Program-made: the position numbers and the translations under genes | Assembly (NCBI RefSeq): GCF_042646125.1 | Contig: NZ_JBHRSW010000017.1 | Span: 62,001-126,000, forward strand | Source of the DNA: Glaciecola flavus | GTDB lineage: Bacteria; Pseudomonadota; Gammaproteobacteria; Enterobacterales; Alteromonadaceae | Direction: 5' to 3' | Length of the DNA stretch: 64,000 nt | In this document: positions 61,274 to 64,000 of the stretch, piece after piece | How positions within the stretch are numbered: the stretch's first letter is position 1 | How the letters are laid out: each line of letters starts with the position of its first letter | Notes under the pieces: generated by a model | The model's database searches: none | Told to the model about the DNA's origin: nothing | The model's input: only the letters and a program-made list of their open reading frames with translations

Positions 61274-62287
61274 ATGAAGTACAGCTTATTTTCTGTCGTC
61301 CTAACTTCAATTGGCCTCGCATGTAGCATCGCGTACGCTAATGCAAGCACCAAACAAGACATGCCTTTTTATGCTGCCAGCCTCAGCACAGAAGCCAAAG
61401 AGTATTGTCAATCAACACAATGTAATACCCATAATTTCGACAAACAAGCACTCAGACAACTAATTGAAAGTAATGAGTACGCCGATGATGTAAGAGAAGC
61501 ATTGGCTTTATCTGAATATGAAGTGCTAGTGGGTGACACATTGATCGATGTAGACGGCTCGCCAGCGCTGTTAATGGAAATCACAACAAACTGGCGTGGC
61601 GTCCCGATAGATGACTTGAACATCACACAAAATATCAGTCTCCCCCTGACAACGGAAAAATTAAACAACGCCGCGAGCAAATTGTTAGATACTTGGGTAA
61701 GCCATATCAGACGAGCAGAAGTACTCGATGCAGAGCGTATTTATCAAACGCTTGGCGCCAGTAACTATCAGCAAGAGCTGTCTATTCCCGCACAAATTGG
61801 TGATTTTGCACTGCAACAACAGGCTTTGTATCGAGACCCTATGCAAGGCAGTATCGCACGATATGAACACCCAGAATATATAGATGCGATTGTAGACATC
61901 AGCGTTTATCCGGTTTCTCCCTTTGCGTATTCAAAAGAAATGAAAGATGCCGATCTTTTAGCTGCCGAGTTAAATTCGGAACATATGCAAGTTCAAGCAC
62001 TGGTTGAACGCGCAGGTATCAATGAATATTCAATCTCTGAAATAAAACCGCTTACTATCAAAAAAAATAGCAAAGTATTAGAAGGCTACGCGTTTCAGGT
62101 TGAGTTGAAAAATGGGCTCGAACCCGTCTACACGACAAATTACCTTTTCAAAAAAGGCGATAAATTCGTCAAGTTATCAGGCAATTTCCCTGACATGGTA
62201 ATGCTGCCAATTGTTGAGCAAAGCATTGCGAAAATAGAAGTGCCGCCAGAGTCTGCTTTTATGCGCTCGATGCGCAGTGATGGCTGA
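61274..62287 (+). CDS. Periplasmic protein of unknown function
   Basis: 337 residues with a signal peptide of about 24 residues (LACSIAYANA-ST). The mature protein has only two cysteines, close together (YCQSTQCN), which probably form a disulphide. It contains LTTEKLNNAASKLLDTWVSHIRR and a beta-rich C-terminal half (GYAFQVELKNG, NYLFKKGDKFVKLSGNF). No family recognised. There is a 138-bp gap after xseA and no clear Shine-Dalgarno sequence, so the promoter and start are uncertain. Confidence 0.7.
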   Translation: MKYSLFSVVLTSIGLACSIAYANASTKQDMPFYAASLSTEAKEYCQSTQCNTHNFDKQALRQLIESNEYADDVREALALSEYEVLVGDTLIDVDGSPALLMEITTNWRGVPIDDLNITQNISLPLTTEKLNNAASKLLDTWVSHIRRAEVLDAERIYQTLGASNYQQELSIPAQIGDFALQQQALYRDPMQGSIARYEHPEYIDAIVDISVYPVSPFAYSKEMKDADLLAAELNSEHMQVQALVERAGINEYSISEIKPLTIKKNSKVLEGYAFQVELKNGLEPVYTTNYLFKKGDKFVKLSGNFPDMVMLPIVEQSIAKIEVPPESAFMRSMRSDG

Positions 62288-62695
62288 ATTTATTTGTTTT
62301 GACGCAAAAATGTATAATTTGTTTAAGAAGCAAAATTGAAATCTACATTTTATTGTTGTTTTCCTAAACGATTGTATATTTGCCTTAGTAACATCCTGCG
62401 TATTTTTTAAACCATCCTCATCTCTATACTGTCACTCATTAACCATACTTTCAATCAAGCGGTTTTTAGAAGGGAATTCTATTACCTGTACTTAGAGACA
62501 GCTTGAACCACACCAGAAGCTATACGAATATATTGCCTGTGAATCCACTGTTCGATTCAAACAAAGATATGCTGAAGAAAAAACAAGTTATTAGCATTTA
62601 ATTTTCAAAAAAATAGTAAAGCTACAAATAGATGTTGAGATCACTTCAGTGATCTCAACAAATTTTGGTTTTCTCTCAACACTTCGGTCACTTTC
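62288..62695. other. Gap before the first CPBP gene
   Basis: 408 bp, A+T-rich, with no open frame worth calling. It contains the hairpin at 62633-62660. I looked for a small leader peptide or transposase remnant and saw none. Confidence 0.5.
62633..62660. repeat. 13-bp inverted repeat upstream of the first CPBP gene
   Basis: Arms TGTTGAGATCACT and AGTGATCTCAACA, perfect, separated by 2 bp, followed by an AATTTTGGTTTT stretch. It lies 35 bp before the CPBP start codon and could be a leader hairpin, a weak terminator or an operator. Confidence 0.6.
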
Positions 62696-63259
62696 ATGCA
62701 GTATCCGATCTATTTTGCTATTGCACTGCCTTTAATAACCTTGCCTGTGTTACTAGGGCAGGGCTTGCAAAAAGAAAATTGGCTCTTAATAACGGGCTTG
62801 TATAGTCTCGCTCTATTAAGCGTTAGCATCTACAAAAGCAGCTTAGATGACATTAAAAACTACTTGGGCGCTCTACCACAATTAATTAGTATCTTTTGGG
62901 TGTTTGCATATTGCCACTTGATATACAAATATTTACCAATGTTGATAGGAGATATTGGTGGGCTCGCATACTCAATAGAATCCATCTATGCATATATCCT
63001 CTTATTTATTGCACTTCCCTTGTTAGAAGAAATTGTGTTTCGGGAAAAAATTTATACCGCCTTAAACAAAAAGCTCAACAAACTTTCAAGTATATTGATA
63101 CTGAATACAATTTGGACTGTTTTCCATATCGGCTTATCTATAAAGGCGCTCATACCATTATTCTTCGTCGGCTTGTTCCTGTATCATCTGCGAAACAAGC
63201 ACAATCTCATAACAGCGATATGCGCTCACATATTACTCAAAACTGTTTTTATCTATTAA
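62696..63259 (+). CDS. CPBP-family intramembrane metalloprotease-like protein
   Basis: 187 residues, about five or six membrane segments. Motif 1 is intact: LPLLEEIVFREKIY with Glu111/Glu112 and Arg116; motif 2 TVFHIGLS carries His144; the third motif His is at 178 (ICAHILLKT). CPBP (Abi) proteins include CAAX-type proteases, bacteriocin-immunity and processing factors and type III-like regulators. No Shine-Dalgarno sequence precedes the ATG. A second CPBP gene begins 16 bp after its stop. Confidence 0.78.
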   Translation: MQYPIYFAIALPLITLPVLLGQGLQKENWLLITGLYSLALLSVSIYKSSLDDIKNYLGALPQLISIFWVFAYCHLIYKYLPMLIGDIGGLAYSIESIYAYILLFIALPLLEEIVFREKIYTALNKKLNKLSSILILNTIWTVFHIGLSIKALIPLFFVGLFLYHLRNKHNLITAICAHILLKTVFIY

Positions 63260-63275
63260 CAAAAATTTAAATATT

Positions 63276-64000
63276 GTGAAAACGCAACTGTATTCTAAAG
63301 ACCCTTCTATACCTAGTTACACTATCACCGGCTCTATTTTATGGACTATTGTCTTAGCGTGGGGAGTACAATCAATTTTTGCTCTAGTCTGTGTAGTTTT
63401 TTTTGGACTAGAACCAGATAAACTTGATTCTTTGAGCGGTGTATATGTTCTTGCCTGCAGTAGTATATTAAGTCTGGCTGTTGTTTTGTTCGTCATAAAG
63501 AAGCCCGTTTTACAATGTAAAAACTGGTTCGCCAAGCCCTTCCCTTTCGAGTTTTTAGCATGTAACCGAATAAAGTTGTCTGTGTTGACTAAGATACTGA
63601 TGCTCGGCTTTACAATTCATATCATTGAAGGGTTAATTAGGTATTATTTAGAAATTAGTATACCAGAAGCGACTTTGGCTCAAAAAACCCAAAACCTAGA
63701 GTGGTTTGAGTTACTCTTATTTGGAATCAGTCTGTGCATTATTGTACCGTTCCAAGAAGAGCTAATCTTTAGGGGTTTACTGTTCAATCGTTTGACGCAT
63801 TCTGGGCTCAAACCTATCTTGTCAATCACGATGACCTCAACACTGTTCGCATTGATGCATCTCGATTTCAATACTGCCAGTTTCGTTTATCTGTTGATGT
63901 TTTCTGTCATAGTTACTTATGTGCGTTACAAAACTAAAAACCTGTATTATTGTGTAGCATTGCATATTCAAAACAACTCACTTGCCTTTATTGCTATGAT
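63276..64000 (+). CDS. Second CPBP-family membrane protein (3' end outside window)
   Basis: A GTG start opens a frame that runs without a stop to the window edge (241 codons visible). It has several hydrophobic segments. Motif 1 is FQEELIFRGLLF (Glu161/Glu162, Arg166), motif 2 FALMHLDF (His195) and motif 3 LHIQNN (His230, Asn234), so all catalytic positions of the CPBP family are present. It is longer at the N terminus than the preceding paralogue and only distantly similar to it. It probably ends soon beyond the window. Start codon uncertain because there is no Shine-Dalgarno sequence. Confidence 0.75.
   Translation, partial: MKTQLYSKDPSIPSYTITGSILWTIVLAWGVQSIFALVCVVFFGLEPDKLDSLSGVYVLACSSILSLAVVLFVIKKPVLQCKNWFAKPFPFEFLACNRIKLSVLTKILMLGFTIHIIEGLIRYYLEISIPEATLAQKTQNLEWFELLLFGISLCIIVPFQEELIFRGLLFNRLTHSGLKPILSITMTSTLFALMHLDFNTASFVYLLMFSVIVTYVRYKTKNLYYCVALHIQNNSLAFIAM

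Overview
The window looks like a chromosomal core segment of a marine gammaproteobacterium, most likely from Alteromonadales. The evidence is gene order: rpoE-rseA-rseB-rseC-lepA-lepB-rnc-era, tig-clpP-clpX-lon-hupB-ppiD, rpsT / murJ-ribF-ileS-lspA-fkpB-ispH followed by minor pilin genes, and guaB-guaA next to xseA. The DNA is fairly A+T-rich, and many starts are TTG or GTG. A genus cannot be assigned from the sequence alone.

Layout. 1-3 kb: a C-terminal fragment of an unrecognised protein, serB, a YtjB/AhpA-like membrane protein and a TatD-family nuclease. 3-11.2 kb: a long leftward series from the envelope stress regulators (rpoE, rseA, rseB, rseC) through lepA, lepB, rnc and era to pdxH; rpoE has a good sigma-E-type promoter. 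11.3-17.3 kb: nadB, a MaoC-like protein, an unusually short YgfX-like protein, sdhE, ygfZ, slyD, and the nadE-glnB pair. 17.4-25.4 kb: type IV pilus minor pilin locus, with two tandem FimT/GspH pilins facing a leftward pilV-pilW-pilX-pilY1-pilE series. 25.8-33.2 kb: ispH, fkpB, lspA, ileS, ribF, murJ (leftward), then rpsT rightward with a textbook promoter and terminator, and an unlisted 55-residue membrane protein. 34-42.7 kb: the proteostasis series tig, clpP, clpX, lon, hupB, ppiD. A 162-bp near-perfect inverted-repeat element sits between clpX and lon, just upstream of a heat-shock-type lon promoter. 42.9-43.4 kb: a five-tRNA operon (Pro-Arg-His-Leu-Pro). 43.6-49.7 kb: folD, a DUF1415 gene with a terminator inside its coding end, and a Gld-like ABC transporter with GldG-like and DUF4340 partners. 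49.8-56.4 kb: trmO, proS, an MBL-fold hydrolase, pldA, two GNAT-like proteins, an orphan pseudaminic-acid-type methylase and a small membrane protein. 56.5-61.1 kb: guaA, guaB, xseA. 61.3-64 kb: a periplasmic protein of unknown role and two successive CPBP-family membrane proteins, the last cut by the window edge.

Most genes are housekeeping: stress-controlled envelope and protein quality control, protein export and lipoprotein processing, NAD, GMP, folate and isoprenoid synthesis, and translation. The less ordinary parts are the pilus tip locus (a PilY1 carrying two duplicated beta-sandwich-like modules inside its vWA domain, and several calcium-type loops in the pilins), the inverted-repeat element at clpX/lon, the terminators in unusual positions (inside the DUF1415 gene and between guaB and guaA), the reduced YgfX and the Gld-like transporter. 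I found no phage, CRISPR array, transposase or obvious defence island. All family assignments come from reading motifs and gene order; no database search was run.
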